64,000 nt of DNA from positions 2,046,001 through 2,110,000 of the forward strand of contig NW_026570223.1 of assembly GCF_019649055.1 (NCBI RefSeq), given 5' to 3'. This DNA is from Paramacrobiotus metropolitanus. Taxonomy: Eukaryota; Tardigrada; Eutardigrada; Parachela; Macrobiotidae. How positions within the stretch are numbered: the first letter of the stretch is position 1; every line of letters starts with the position of its first letter. A program made the position numbers and the translations under genes. Shown piece by piece: positions 38,501 to 49,754 of this stretch. Under the pieces are notes generated by a model, which saw only the letters and a list, made by a program, of their open reading frames with translations, was not told the DNA's origin and ran no database searches.

Positions 38501-38885
38501 AAGTTAATCCCATATGAAATTTACGATTAATGTCAATGCACCACGAACGTATAATTACTTTTTCTATTTATCATCGCACACAACATTTTCCAATGCCGGT
38601 ATTAAGAGGCTCTGTAATTAGAACATTCAATTTCAGGACAACAGCGGCACACTGGAAGGCAATGAATTGTCCAACTTGGTGCGGGAAATTTTATCGGTGA
38701 CCCAGTCGTACTACAACGCCAGCGATGTGTATGAGATGGAGCAAGCTCTTCTGAAAGGGTGTGATGTCAACAACGACGGACGCATTGACCGTCGCGAACT
38801 GGCGCTGATTATCCAGGCCATCGCCAACTCCCAGACTTCCGGTGCAAAAATTAAAAATCAAATACGAATAAAAGAAACACCTTAA
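35528..38885 (+). CDS. Cbp53E: calbindin-32/calretinin-type six-EF-hand calcium-binding protein
   Basis: A cytosolic calcium buffer and sensor, typically neuronal and muscular. Ten exons: 35528-35675, 36086-36162, 36887-36985, 37198-37284, 37364-37420, 37683-37766, 38086-38141, 38252-38297, 38378-38440 and 38637-38885. They give 321 residues (Drosophila calbindin-32 is about 310). Six EF-hand loops start at about residues 47 (DRDGNGYLERDE), 97 (DENKDGRISLRE), 143 (DRDMSGYIEIDE), 189 (DTNKDGKLGMSE), 238 (DKDNSGTLEGNE) and 282 (DVNNDGRIDRRE). All keep acidic or Asn residues at positions 1, 3 and 5, Gly at 6 and Glu at 12, so all six may bind calcium. The linker LPVEESFFVMFRHDN matches the family hallmark LPxEENFLxxFR. 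The ATG at 35528 has an A at -3. The last 11 residues are basic and unconserved. Confidence 0.93.
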
Positions 38886-38933
38886 ACGGCAAAAATTACT
38901 CAATTACCTAATCTATATGAATATTTATTTGAC

Positions 38934-38939
38934 ACCGCT
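38934..38939 (-). terminator. poly(A) signal AATAAA (minus), small ORF
   Basis: TTTATT on the plus strand gives AATAAA on the minus strand, 37 bases past the stop of the small minus-strand ORF at 38977-39255. It supports that ORF being a transcribed gene. Confidence 0.4.
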
Positions 38940-38976
38940 TTTCGCAGATGACCATTCGCATGAGCAGAAAACCGAT

Positions 38977-39255
38977 TTAGCCCGCCGTGTATACCAGGGC
39001 CGCAAGAGCCAATACATACTGTCGTACGTGCCACTGGACGCCGATTACAGCCATAAACACGGACATACCCACCAAGTCCGCCACTGACTTATGTCCCACA
39101 ACGGGGGCAGCGTCGCCCATTGAATAATAATTCTTTAATGACAAAATTTCATTGTTAGTTCCATCGTACAGCATGGCATGAGCGAAAGTGAATTGATACC
39201 ACGACGGATAACCGCAAATGTAGCGGAATACTGTCCACGATATTTTCTGTAGCAT
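38977..39255 (-). CDS. small putative membrane protein, weakly COX7A-like
   Basis: A 92-codon minus-strand frame starting at a true ATG, 91 bases beyond the calbindin stop and tail to tail with it. An AATAAA on the same strand follows 37 bases after its stop. The N terminus is aromatic and basic. The C-terminal part (residues about 55-90) has a predicted single membrane span around VADLVGMSVFMAVIGVQW. The order APV, then a short gap, then VADL before a span faintly recalls cytochrome c oxidase subunit 7A, and the length fits. The resemblance is weak and I would not rely on it. If the calbindin transcript uses the AATAAA at 39384-39389, the two transcripts overlap in antisense. Confidence 0.4.
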   Translation of the reverse strand: MLQKISWTVFRYICGYPSWYQFTFAHAMLYDGTNNEILSLKNYYSMGDAAPVVGHKSVADLVGMSVFMAVIGVQWHVRQYVLALAALVYTAG

Positions 39256-42200
39256 TTGGATTTGTTCTTGTTAATTTCATAATAATGACATTATCGTTTC
39301 GATTTTTTTCTCAGCTAGGGCGGTTTTGGAAGTTTACGCTGTTTTGCCGATTCTTATTGTGAAGCATTTAGGAAGCATTTAGTAATAAAAGTACTGCCAA
39401 AAAAAGATTTCTGCACTTCCGTAGAAGCCGGTCTATGCATCGACGTAAAGTTAACTCGCCCTTATTACCCACACTGGCACAGTACTAACTTGTTGCTTGT
39501 ATTATTGTACTTTTTATTATTGTTATCCCGTAATGCGTGTAAATAACATAGCAACACTGATTAACACTTGAAAGTATTTTATTCGAACTGGCTTTTGATG
39601 TCAGACGCAACAAACCGATATCCATTTCTGCCGTTTCGCAGAATTACTGTACGTGCAAAAGACCTTCACTGCGCGCTCTGATCCGTAGTAGTTTATTAAA
39701 CCAGATGTGAAAATTTTATTAATTTGCTTTTTTATTGTACTATTTAACGGAGAACCGGCACTTTTCCTTTATGATTTTCGGCAAGATGTACAAATTAGGA
39801 TGATGTACGGTACTGTCGGTACAATTTAAACCATATGAGTGCTCGTACAGCTATGAATTCTGAAAACAAAAAAATGTCGCTAGAAGTCAAATGCACGGAT
39901 GCACGACAGTAGCCGCGCTCTCATGGACTAGGGCGTCAAGAGTAAACTCTAGGCTTATGAACTCACTGCTTTTGGACGTTTTGAAAATATTTGGTACATG
40001 TCAAATTCTTTGTTCGAGTTATTCTTACCTCACAAAATGTGATGAGAACTGTTGTAGATTTGCTGGATCGTAATTTCTTTAGTTTCCCATTTTTTGAGAA
40101 AATCACCTAGCCATTGTTTGGTTGCCTGAAAGCCTTGAACTCCCTATCAACGGTAGAGGTAAGAAATAAGCACAAACGTTTTGCAGTTATGAGTTATACA
40201 ATACTTTCATGGGCCAGCAATGTGCGTTTGTTTACCTGCCTAATTACACAGACATAAGACATTAACATGGGTTTTAAAACCTTGTTTTAAGATTTTTTTT
40301 TTCCAGAGATTTTAAAATATGCACGTTTACTTTCAGTAGTTTTTGGCAGAAACTGAAGTACAACGGCTGTTGGAATTTTTCAGGTCCATAATTCTGGGCA
40401 CAATCGCGAACTGTGTCCTGATTCATCTACAAGTGATTTTTTATGCAACTGACAATGTTCTCCGTCCTGCTTTCCCGACTTGTCATGTGAGTAATAATTT
40501 TGTGGCCTGGTTACTTAAAATTCTTGATGATTTATGGGGAAACAACTGGGCTGACTGGCGAACATGTTAAAATAGTTCAGCATGTGAAGTTTGATGATTT
40601 TCAGTTTACGTTACTTTTCTAAACGTGCATTCCACAGATAGGCAAAGTTAGTGAAAATCTTTCGTCGTGTCATCTGCCATCATATTACCAGGGGTTGTTT
40701 TTGATGTGGTTTTCCGTTGTTTTTAAGGGATGCGAATTTTTTTGTTGAAAGACGACAGGTGTCATCAGCTCTGCTGTGCTCTTTGGTGATTGGCTCTGTT
40801 TATGTTATTTCGGCATGAAATCCCGAACGGCTGAAATAAAGTCAGAATGATACTCGTATTTATGTATATAGATATGTTAGGCAGTAGTTTGAACACCGCC
40901 GCGTGATGCTGTCAGGATATTAGAGTGAGATCTGACGTTTTAGAGTATTCCAGTATTCGTACATCTGTAGTTTTGCACGTTAATATTTCTTTTTTTAGCA
41001 CGTAAATTTGCCCTTCGTGTTAGAGGTACTTATTTCCTTTGAAAATGAATAGTTATCCAATTTTGTGAATATTTTGCTGTGCTGGTAGAAATTTTTTGAC
41101 GAATGATATTATCATTATATTATAATTACATTTAATATGGTTTAATACATTGCGACGCAGCGCAAAGGAAGCTTGTGTTCTTTAGGTGTTACAGTATCTT
41201 ATCCGTATTAGTGAGATCACAGATATAACATGATAATAATAAATAATTGTTGATTGTCGCTCTAGTCATTACTTACTTATCTGTATTCCTTGCAATTGTT
41301 TATTGTTGAAAAACACGTTTGTGTCAAGATTAACATGACGTTATTCATGGTGGCCCTGATTAAGTAATTTTTTTTAAACCGTGCATAATAAAATCGTAAT
41401 TGAGTGGCTTTTTTATACGACTACATACATAACATAACGGTCATAACCTGCTTCAGTATTTGAACTTGAGCCCTTGGTCAGGCAGCACTTAAGTATTTTT
41501 CTTCGTGATGTATTTCAGAATCTTAAATAACGGCACGATAATGTTCAGTTTGAATTTTAATGTTTGCAATACAAAATTCTTGATATTATATCGAATACTG
41601 TTTTGAAATGAAAAACGTGCCATTTAATTCATAACGGTTTAGTCACTTTGATGACCTTAATTAAAGAAAGTGAAAATGAAAAGATGACATTTGAATTTAT
41701 GCTGACCAGTGAGGAATGATGAAGTAAAGCGCGTTTAATGAACTACCAGTAAATGATTAGGTTCCATGAATTATGATCAGCGTTCAAATTAGTCACGGGA
41801 TGCTGTTCGTGACGAAGAGGATCGATTTTTTACTCATCCGGTCGTCCGTGAGAAAATCGCAGGTTCTTGACTAGAGCACGCTTGAAGTTGACTCCAGATT
41901 TCTAATTGTGAGTGTTGTGTCCTTGTGTTTCTTCGTGGTTGCTTTTGTTTCGTCAGTCTCTAACTTTCTCGATCAAGTATTTTGATTTGCATTTTATCGA
42001 ACCAGTTCTAGCTTATTTATCCAGACAGGTTACTCAACCCACAGCACCATAGTACTCCGCTTTTTGTGCATTGATTAGCGTATTCATCTAATTGGTTTTT
42101 CATTCTAGTTAGACTACAGTCTACGGTGTCTGTTTAAATATATGTACCTGGCAACTAAAGGGATGTTTGAGAAAAATCTGTCAACGTCATCGAATATTTT

Positions 42201-42366
42201 AATGGCATATTTATGCGCGGTATCCTTTGCGAGCTAATCGTATTCGTGTCGTAACACTTTATTTATTCATGTTCGGAGTTATGGAAATATGCATTCATCT
42301 CTTTTGCACGTAAATATGACGCTTATTTTTGTAATTCCCGTTTCCGCATTGACATTCCTGTGTCAG
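39256..42366. other. region without recognisable gene
   Basis: About 3.1 kb, AT-rich. A plus-strand AATAAA at 39384-39389 could end the calbindin transcript. Short frames such as 39891-40073 and 40343-40570 show no family resemblance. No exon chain, RNA gene or transposon was recognised. Confidence 0.4.
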
Positions 42367-42661
42367 TTACAAAGTGTTTGATTTTTTGTGAAACGGATTA
42401 CCAGTTCGCACACAAGCACGTTTTTGTACGACTTGGCGTGTGCTGCGCGGAGTTTTTTTGCCTCCTACATCATGAGATTGAGACGCGTCTGAATCGGATG
42501 ACTTCCTCGGTGAAATTTGGTTCGCAGATGTGATTAACATTTTTGTTTTAAGAGCTGGAGGCAGTTTTGACACTTAGGGAACGATATTCAGGGTGGTTTC
42601 GTGTTTCGTTCTTATACAGAAACTCATTCCCACAGCTGATAATGGCTGCGAACGCCGCCAT
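42367..42661 (-). other. overlapping small ORFs divergent from REEP
   Basis: Two overlapping minus-strand frames. The first, 42661-42548 (37 codons), starts in a strong Kozak context (GCGA before ATGGCGG). The second, 42573-42367, is Lys-, Ser- and Arg-rich with no stop and contains an ATG at 42540. A minus-strand AATAAA lies at 42263-42258, about 100 bases beyond. Their composition looks protein-like and they could belong to one small gene with an unseen splice or frameshift. I recognise neither. Confidence 0.2.
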
Positions 42662-42871
42662 TCGCCGGAGGAATTAAACATGCATTTTTGCACAATTTAT
42701 TTTTAGTTCCGACCGCACAGTCCCCTTCTGACTTGGCAACCGCGTGAATGTAACATCCATTTTTAATACGGTCTGCAGATGTTTTATCGGTCTATTAAAA
42801 AAAAACCCGTCCTCAGTTCCAAATGTGTGCATGTAGACGGCATTGATCTGTTTTAACGTTGCTCTCGTCAG

Positions 42872-42879
42872 TATATAAA
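42872..42879 (+). promoter_or_regulatory. TATA box of REEP gene
   Basis: TATATAAA ends 61 bases upstream of the REEP start codon. Transcription would start about 30 bases further on, giving a 5'UTR of roughly 30-40 bases. Confidence 0.55.
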
Positions 42880-42940
42880 CCCGTCGGATGCGTTGTATCG
42901 TTTGTCCTGGTGAAGAGGACCATACTCTTCGGCGGCGACG

Positions 42941-44870
42941 ATGGGTTTCATGATGCTGTTGTATTTTGTGGTTAGATTGTGCCTGGGGATTCTGTACCCG
43001 GCCTACGCATCGTATAAGGCCATCCGGAACAAATCGCCGAAAGACTATGTCAAATGGATGATGTACTGGGTGGTGTTCTCGCTGTTTCTGGCCTTCGAAA
43101 CCTTCACGGATATTTTCCTGGCGTTCTGGTGAGTGGGATTTGCGCATTTATGCGGAACGGTAGTTATTCGAACGTTTTATTGCTTTGGGAGTAGCGAGTG
43201 AATAACTGCTTCCGGTCCACCGTTGCATGTTTTGGGGACTGCTTTTGCTCGGGCTTTATTTGATTTGGGCAATAATGATTTTATTTAGTCGCAGACGCGA
43301 TTATTTTCAGGTAACTTATTTTAATTGCTACTCACGCATTTTATCATAATGCTTGTGTAATTTTACACCCTATTCAGATGTGTTGTTCAGCTTACTCCCG
43401 CTTTGATAATGTTTTTCAAAACATTTTGTAGTTTGTACTGCTTAAAATTGTTTGTTCTAAATCTGTAATATGATTGCTGACTAACCGTGTCAACATGTAG
43501 CGGCCGTCTTAATGCATTTACCGACGGGATTATTATTTTCAGTATTCGATGAAATTTACATACCACATAAGGAAAATCGCTGTGAGCTTTGATCGATAAC
43601 GTTTATTACGCTGACGGTAAATTTCAACAACGGTCGCGCAGCACGTGATGGACCGTGTTAATAGTTTGCTTACCTCGTGCGATCTGCATGGCAGTTCAGC
43701 CAAAAAAGTCGTAATTACGGCGGTAACTATTGCAGCTTTGTTTTCGATTGGTACTTGTCATGGTCATCATCAGGCTTTAGCCGAACTTCGTGTCAGCCTA
43801 AATACACATAACACATTCCCTAAAAGACATAGTATTAAATTTCTTAATAATTTTCTTAATTCTTAATAAATAGTATTTCTTAATAAACGGATATTTTCTT
43901 CGGGAGCGACAGATTTTGATTTACTTGTAGGAGTTGACTCACAAGTCAGTTGAGTATCGTTCTGTTCTCTGCGTTCAGTTTTGTTACAGATTGCTGATCG
44001 CGTAATGAAATTACCAGTGTTGGGTCAGTTTCAAGATTAATATTGGGAGGATCTTAGGATTCCCAAACACGTTATGTTAATTCTTGTGGTCTCTTGTATT
44101 TCCCATAGATTATAAGTTTACGTTACATACAATCATAACTGAAGTATTTCCTGTTTTGAATACTACTATATAATGTACTCATTGGTCACTGAAATATTTT
44201 TGACACTGCTTTTATTCCTTGAACTGCGGTTTTTCAAGTTGAATTGCAGTATTGGGACTAGTACCGCTAATCCCCATACGGGATCAGTTGTTGTTGGCTA
44301 ACAATAAGTTGCTAACCTTTCTGCAGAATCCGACTTTGGACCTGTTTAATACATATTGTTTCTGTCAGAGTTTTTGGTATTCACTGAAAATGCGGAAATT
44401 TTTACCTATATTATATCTCGAGCCGGAAGCCGACATTCTAGAAACAAAAGTGGTTGTTTTTATGCAGGTTTCCATTCTACTATGAAATTAAGATTCTCAT
44501 TGTGCTCTGGCTGATGCTACCGGCCACTCGCGGATCCAGCATTCTCTACCGGAAGTTTGTCCACCCGATGTTGACCCAGCATGAGGAGGAACTGGACACG
44601 TACATTGAACGCGCCAAAACGGACGGCTATGCTGTGTTCCGTGAATTGTCCGGCGTCGCTCTGCAGTATCTGGCCACTTTTGTCGTTCGCGCCACTGCCA
44701 TGCTGCAGACCGTCGCACACCGCAGTACCTCGAATCTCCGCCAGCCGCAGTCTGTCGCCTCCGTGAAGACCGATGTGAGTGTGACGGAAACCATCACCAC
44801 CGAGGAAGTGACGACGGGGGTGCGCACACGCCGTGGTCAGCGCAATGTAAACGTGGTCAACGTCGATTGA
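42941..44870 (+). CDS. REEP: receptor expression-enhancing protein, REEP1-4 type
   Basis: REEP1-4 proteins are TB2/DP1/HVA22-family hairpin membrane proteins that curve ER tubules and link ER to microtubules. Two exons, 42941-43128 and 44468-44870, are joined in phase 2 and give 196 residues. Conserved blocks are [59 protein letters not shown] and [13 protein letters not shown]. These align without gaps to human REEP1-4 and distinguish it from the shorter REEP5/6. The tail after residue 130 is Ser/Thr-rich with repeated VT/TT motifs, likely cytosolic. The intron splits exactly before the second hydrophobic hairpin. The ATG has a TATA box upstream and a poly(A) signal follows. Which REEP subtype it represents is unresolved. 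Confidence 0.93.
43841..43890. repeat. short tandem TTCTTAAT repeats
   Basis: Four imperfect copies of TTCTTAATAA within 50 bases, inside the REEP intron. Simple AT-rich tandem repeat. Confidence 0.6.
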
Positions 44871-45499
44871 GAGACACGGAGCAAAGGAAGACTGCAGATA
44901 TTGTGCCTTGACAGTTTTGATCTGGGGACGGTTGTAACGGAGTTGGTTTCATCTGTTTTAACCTCTTCTTTTTGATATCGTTTCCGTTTGTGATGGTATT
45001 CCAGGAATGTCTGTTGGGTGGTATGTACAGAAGGCGGATTTTGGTGTCGGGGTTGACTTGTTCTGGCAGGTTATCGTTGTTACAGTGCCGAGCGACGGCG
45101 TTATGATTAATCAGCGGTTCGTTTTTTGTTCCTATTCCAGTGATTATTGTAATTACCAAAGGGATTTGTTCGCGTAATCACTGTATTTACCAGTTTTATG
45201 CCAATAAACTTCGTGCGTTCTGACTTACCATTTGTCGTTTTTTTTGTCCGAGATTTGTATAATAATCGTGTATTGGATAATTTTCAAGGAAACTTAAGGG
45301 TTAATCGCGTACAACACAAGAAAGTGCAGTTTTGCACTCACTGCACTTATTTCCCGTAAAGAGATCGAAAAAGTAGAAGAATTTTTAAAAATCCGGAAGT
45401 TTTTACAATTGAAATGTCACAGAATCACAAAAAAATGCCCATGAAATGACACAAGTGCATACAAAATAAACAAACTAGAAAGGAATTATTTCAACGGAG
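44871..45499. other. convergent spacer REEP / BLOC1S1
   Basis: The 3'UTRs of two convergent genes. The REEP poly(A) signal AATAAA is at 45203-45208. For BLOC1S1 I see no clean minus-strand AATAAA. A minus-strand frame at 44857-45159 has no support. Confidence 0.5.
45203..45208 (+). terminator. poly(A) signal AATAAA, REEP
   Basis: AATAAA, 332 bases past the REEP stop. Confidence 0.55.
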
Positions 45500-46340
45500 T
45501 CAGTTTTTCCCCGAAGGATTATTATTGTTGATCTTCAGGTTGGCCGTTCGATTGTGCAGTTCATAAGCCGACTGCAGGGTGTCGTTAATTATTCGCATAT
45601 CCCTTTCCACACTCCTGGACCAATTCTCCACGTCGCCCAGCTCCTTGAGAGCACCGTTGAACTGGTCAGCGATCTGAAGCCACTGGTGCGTTTGCTGGGT
45701 AAACCGGTTAACTTTCAGCTGGAGGGATTTGGCTTCGGCATCAATTCGCCGCTGATTTACATAAGCTTGTGCAACGCTACGAAACAATTTTTCTGTAACA
45801 AATATGTTTTATAATTTATCCATAAATACAAAGTACAAAAATAATGCATTGGCAACCATTGCATTTTCCTCACTTACGATGCGTTCAAACTCTGGACAAG
45901 TGTTCTGGTTAGTTTATCAGCGGATTCCATAGCTTCTTTCCGTTTCCGTTCTACCGATCGACAAAAAAAACGCGCCAAAATCTTCTGAGATCATACTCGT
46001 TTAATTCGCTGATCGCAGTATTTTTTCATCAATAATACTTATTCGGTTATTCAAATTAAATGTGACTTTAATTCTTAAACCAAGATTGTGAATCGGGAAG
46101 AAAGAAGTCATAAAAAACAATTTCCGAAGATATTTCTGAAATTGTAATAATATCAAAGTCTTAAACATAAGCACTACTAACTCTCTGCAATTTAAGTGGT
46201 TTGAACTTTGAGTAACAAAACTAAAACAAACCACAAATCAAATGCAGGAGAACAGCTATCACTATCAGAATTCACTTACCACAAACTTCTTTGCGATGTT
46301 TCTGCCTGGCCTGGTGATCCTTCAGAATACTGCTCAGCAT
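45500..46340 (-). CDS. BLOC1S1: BLOC-1 subunit 1 (GCN5L1)
   Basis: BLOC1S1 is a coiled-coil subunit shared by the BLOC-1 and BORC complexes. These control biogenesis of lysosome-related organelles and lysosome positioning; the protein is also linked to mitochondrial acetylation. Three minus-strand exons: 46340-46280, 45950-45878 and 45776-45500, giving 136 residues (human about 125). Exon 1 gives MLSSILKDHQARQKHRKE, matching the family start MLSRLLKEHQAKQ. Exon 2 contributes ADKLTRTLVQSLN. Exon 3 contributes VAQAYVNQRRIDAEAKSLQ and ALKELGDVENWSRSVERDM, a near-invariant family block. The acceptor of exon 3 must be the AG directly before CGTTGCACAA, because the alternative upstream AG puts a stop in frame. 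The C-terminal NNNNPSGKN tail is unconserved. Confidence 0.93.
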
Positions 46341-46645
46341 TTTTGCGTTCTAGGTCGTCTGACTAACGTCTTTCGTAAGACAAAACTCGTACAAAAAGAA
46401 CAGAATTTCCAAATCTACAACTTTTCCGGAGAAATTGGTCTGATAATAATAAAGCAGTGGCAGTGGATACCTTTTACAAGTTCACACTTGTCACTTCGCG
46501 TTGTTCAGCAGAGTCTACCAAAGAACAGTTAACATATAAGCGGAAACTGGCAAAGAGTTTTTTAAAGCTTCGGGAATTGCAAAGAACCTGAAAGACATAA
46601 CTAATTAGAATCCAAGAACAAATTTGGTAGAAATTACTCTAGGAG

Positions 46646-46807
46646 ATGGAAGCCAGCGAAGCCAAACATAAAGTTAACATGTGTTTAGATTTGGGATCTA
46701 CATGGAATCATGGTGTCACCGTCACGGCCGTGCTCACGTTCATAAGATGTGTGCCGCCGTTCGTTATCAATTTGTGGCGAAAATTGCGCATTCTCTGTAT
46801 CCGGTGA
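46646..46807 (+). CDS. candidate micro-protein, possibly TOM5-like
   Basis: A 53-codon frame with an ATG in good context and an AATAAA only 21 bases after the stop (46829-46834). It lies between the divergent BLOC1S1 and APH-1 genes. The product has a charged N terminus (MEASEAKHK) and one hydrophobic span (VTVTAVLTFIRCVPPFVINL), ending in basic residues. Length, topology and the LxFIRCxPPFV core recall human TOM5, the 51-residue tail-anchored subunit of the mitochondrial import channel (core LLRVTPFIL). The match is short and could be chance. Alternatively it is an upstream ORF of the APH-1 transcript, or the last exon of something larger, since a weak acceptor (CTCTAG) sits just before the ATG. 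Confidence 0.3.
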   Translation: MEASEAKHKVNMCLDLGSTWNHGVTVTAVLTFIRCVPPFVINLWRKLRILCIR

Positions 46808-46828
46808 TCTACTACTGTCTGATTTGAA

Positions 46829-46834
46829 AATAAA
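46829..46834 (+). terminator. poly(A) signal AATAAA after micro-ORF
   Basis: AATAAA 21 bases past the stop of the 53-codon ORF and upstream of the APH-1 start, suggesting a separate short transcript. Confidence 0.35.
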
Positions 46835-47215
46835 AATATTCCAGCCAAGCAGAAAATTATTTTTATTTTTAACGTTCTGACGTTCCAGTTCGAAATGTTT
46901 TATAAAAGCAGGAGGTTTGCTCGTCCCGGTCCTACTGCTGCCTTTTGAATCGTTTTGATGTTATCCTTGTTAATATTATTATGAATTTTTCTTTTTGCAG
47001 CATTGCGTGTTCGTGCGAAAATTTGGTAGCCATTGTTCCAGGCTTTCATTTTTGATTGGGAATCCCAGATCCTGGAGCAGTGAATCGTCGATACATTCTC
47101 GAAGATTTAGATTTAGTGGAGTTTTGTCTACAGTAAATTCTGGTCTCGTGTAATCTGGCTGTGCAGACCTGGTAGTTGTTGAAGCGACTCTCGCGGTCAG
47201 CGTGGATATTCGAAA

Positions 47216-49505
47216 ATGACGCTGATGACATTTTTCGGTTGTGCCATCACGGCATTTGGACCAGCACTGTCCTTCTTCGTCATCATCATCGCTCGGGATC
47301 CTATTAGGGTGATCATTGTCATCGCCTCGTAAGTTGGAACAACGACACAGTTCTGCCTCCTACTTGGTTTGCTAGATTCTGCAGCCGTAATAAATGATAA
47401 TGTATGGCAGGAACTAGCCGTAATAATCGTGCTAGTTCCTGCCAGCCAGTGATCTATTTATTTTGTGACTGCACTGCGGCATTTTACTGTGGACTAATTT
47501 CTAACGTTGGTTGATTCTGAGTGTTTCAGGGGATTTTACTGGCTTCTGTCCCTTCTCCTGTCCTCGGGATTGTGGATGGCAGTGGTTCCTCTGCGGAACC
47601 AGCTGGCATTTGGCCTAGTTTTTTCTGTCCTGCTGCAAGAACTGTTTCGTTTTGCCTTTTACAAGACCATGAGGTAAGTAGCTCAATGTAACTTTAGCAC
47701 TAGCAGCTTTAGCTGATGCGTGATGATGCGAAAAATTTTATTTGGTTGGAAATAAAGATAGAAGTATCGAATTTAGGGAAATATAACCGTCGTAGTAATT
47801 GCAGTAGTTGAGAGCTACGCCTAATTGCATAAAGCATTTGTATAAACGAACAGTTTAATATTATGTGATGCTTGAAAATGGAAAAGTAATTTTGACGTTT
47901 TTTTGAAATCAGAATTATTATTATCCACCTACGATTGCTGAAAGGCGATGTACTACCAGGCTTTGGGGATGTCTGTTTGGTTAATTTTTGCAATTTTGTA
48001 CTCTTTCTGCTTTGAATTTGTTGAGATTGTCGTTGCCCATCATCCATTTGTGTTGCATAGTTTGTTTAGAGTGCCAGTCAAGTTATAAACGTATTTGATG
48101 TTTTTCTCTGCAGGAAAGCTGAAAAAGGCCTTCAAATGGTCAGTGACGATGAAATGTACAAAGACCACAATGTGGCCCAGGCGCGACTCGTCCTTGCACT
48201 GGGTAAATTAGACCTGCGCTAGGTGCTATACCTTTTTTGATTTTTTATAACGTAGCTTTAATAATTCGTTTTTCCATTGCTTGAGCGGCATAATTACAGT
48301 GTTTCGCTTTCTGCACAACACTAGATAGTATCGTATTTACGAGTTCTTGTTCGTCCCATTTGGGAAAGAGCTGAATAAACGGCACCTTTGGTTTGTTGCA
48401 GTTTCCGGTTTCGGATATGGCTTAATAAGCGGTGCGTTTGCTTTGATCAACGTGCTAGCTGATATTTGGGGTCCTGGAACGTTGGGATTGTTGGGACGTG
48501 GCGATCACTATTTCTTTTTCACATCCGGTATACAAAAATTTTTGTTCCATACGTCGGTCGATCATTGTTACGAAACGTGTTTATTATGTTTGCAGCTTAT
48601 CTGACGATGTGCATAATTTTTCTCCACACCTGCTGGAGCGTGATTTTCTTCTACGCCTGTGATAAGCGAAAATATCATCTGATCCTGATGGTTGTTGTAT
48701 CGCATATGTTGATCTCCTGCTTGGTGAGGTTTTAGTTTGTGGCTATATTTCAGACTCACGCTGCTATTGTACTGTGGGGAAATACGTAGTCCTTAAGGCT
48801 TTGCTTTAGCGCTTTTATCTTCTGAATCCTCATTTTACGAGTATTATTTCTGTTTTTTTACTACGTTAGGTAATGCAGTGTTTGTAGAAATTACAGTTAT
48901 CCTATCTGTTTAGTCATACTGATTGTGAGCGCAGTATGTGAATACTGAATGGTTAGGAATTTCTAAAAATAGTTGTGCAAACTGTACTGTATTGTGTAAA
49001 AATCCTTTTCAAACTACCATAATAAATTTTGTTTATCCTGAGACAGTTTACGAGTACTTGGCAAGTCTCATGAATCTTAGAAGAATCTGAGTGAAATTAG
49101 AAGAATCTTAGTGTACCGGTCTATAATATTGCTTTCCCTTCCAGGAGCGAAGACAATCTAGCCTAACAGGCAGCGAGCGCTGATCAATTTCCGTGTTTTT
49201 TTTCGGATTATGTAGTAATTACTTGATTCGAGTTTATTCTATGATCGCACGTGCACAGAATTAATCATTTATCAGTTGTAAGCATTATTCCTTCTTTGCA
49301 GACATTGATCAATGCGCAAAAATTGTATGCCGCCAGCCTGGTGCCCGTAACATTGATAATGCTAGCAGTTGCCGTGACGGCTTTTTTCCTCGCTGGAGGA
49401 TCCCTGCGGAACTGGCGAAGTTTATTCAAGAGATCAGCCAGTCGTTCCCTGACTGCGGGCACCGTGAACGGCGATGGAAATGCCCGTACCACGGTGATCA
49501 CTTGA
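47216..49505 (+). CDS. APH1: gamma-secretase subunit APH-1
   Basis: APH-1 is the seven-span scaffold that assembles presenilin, nicastrin and PEN-2 into gamma-secretase, which cleaves Notch and APP. Six exons: 47216-47328, 47530-47673, 48114-48202, 48402-48527, 48596-48723 and 49302-49505. They give 267 residues (human about 257-265), phases closing exactly. Family blocks are FFGCAITAFGPALSFF, RDPIRVIIVIASGFYWLLSL, VLLQELFRFAFYK, VSGFGYGLISGAFALINVLA, FLHTCWSVIFFYACDKRKYH, VVSHMLISCL and FFLAGGSLRNW. The GLISG motif corresponds to the GxxxG of TM4 needed for assembly. The two conserved histidines (in FLHT and VSHM) are present. The cytosolic C-terminal tail is short and divergent. Confidence 0.95.
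47405..47444. repeat. perfect inverted repeat in APH-1 intron 1
   Basis: A 14-base arm TGGCAGGAACTAGC at 47405-47418 is followed by a 12-base spacer and its exact reverse complement at 47431-47444. The RNA would fold into a 14-bp perfect hairpin. It lies in the first intron of APH-1. It is too short for a classical pre-miRNA and may be a foldback remnant or a terminal piece of a mobile element. Confidence 0.75.
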
Positions 49506-49748
49506 ATACTTTCTATGTAGTAAAACTGTCAGTTAATTGTTCCGTTGTATGTTGATCTCGATTGTTACATTTTTGAAAACGTTTTATCGTTTTTTGATTT
49601 TACTTTCGGTATAATGTTTAGCATCATTTTTATATATCCCGGCGACAAGTGCAGGCACACAGCTCTTCGTCCAGTCGTTTTATTGGTTTTTCGGTTTCCT
49701 TATACTACTTTCAGCCCAGCTATTTTTGCAGTTATTTTTTTATAAAAA

Positions 49749-49754
49749 AATAAA
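49749..49754 (+). terminator. poly(A) signal AATAAA, APH-1
   Basis: AATAAA 243 bases past the APH-1 stop, between the convergent APH-1 and XTBD genes. Confidence 0.5.

Noticed and set aside
42674-43147. 157-codon minus-strand frame over the REEP first exon
   Set aside because: It is the antisense shadow of the GC-rich REEP exon; the plus-strand reading is a clear REEP family match.
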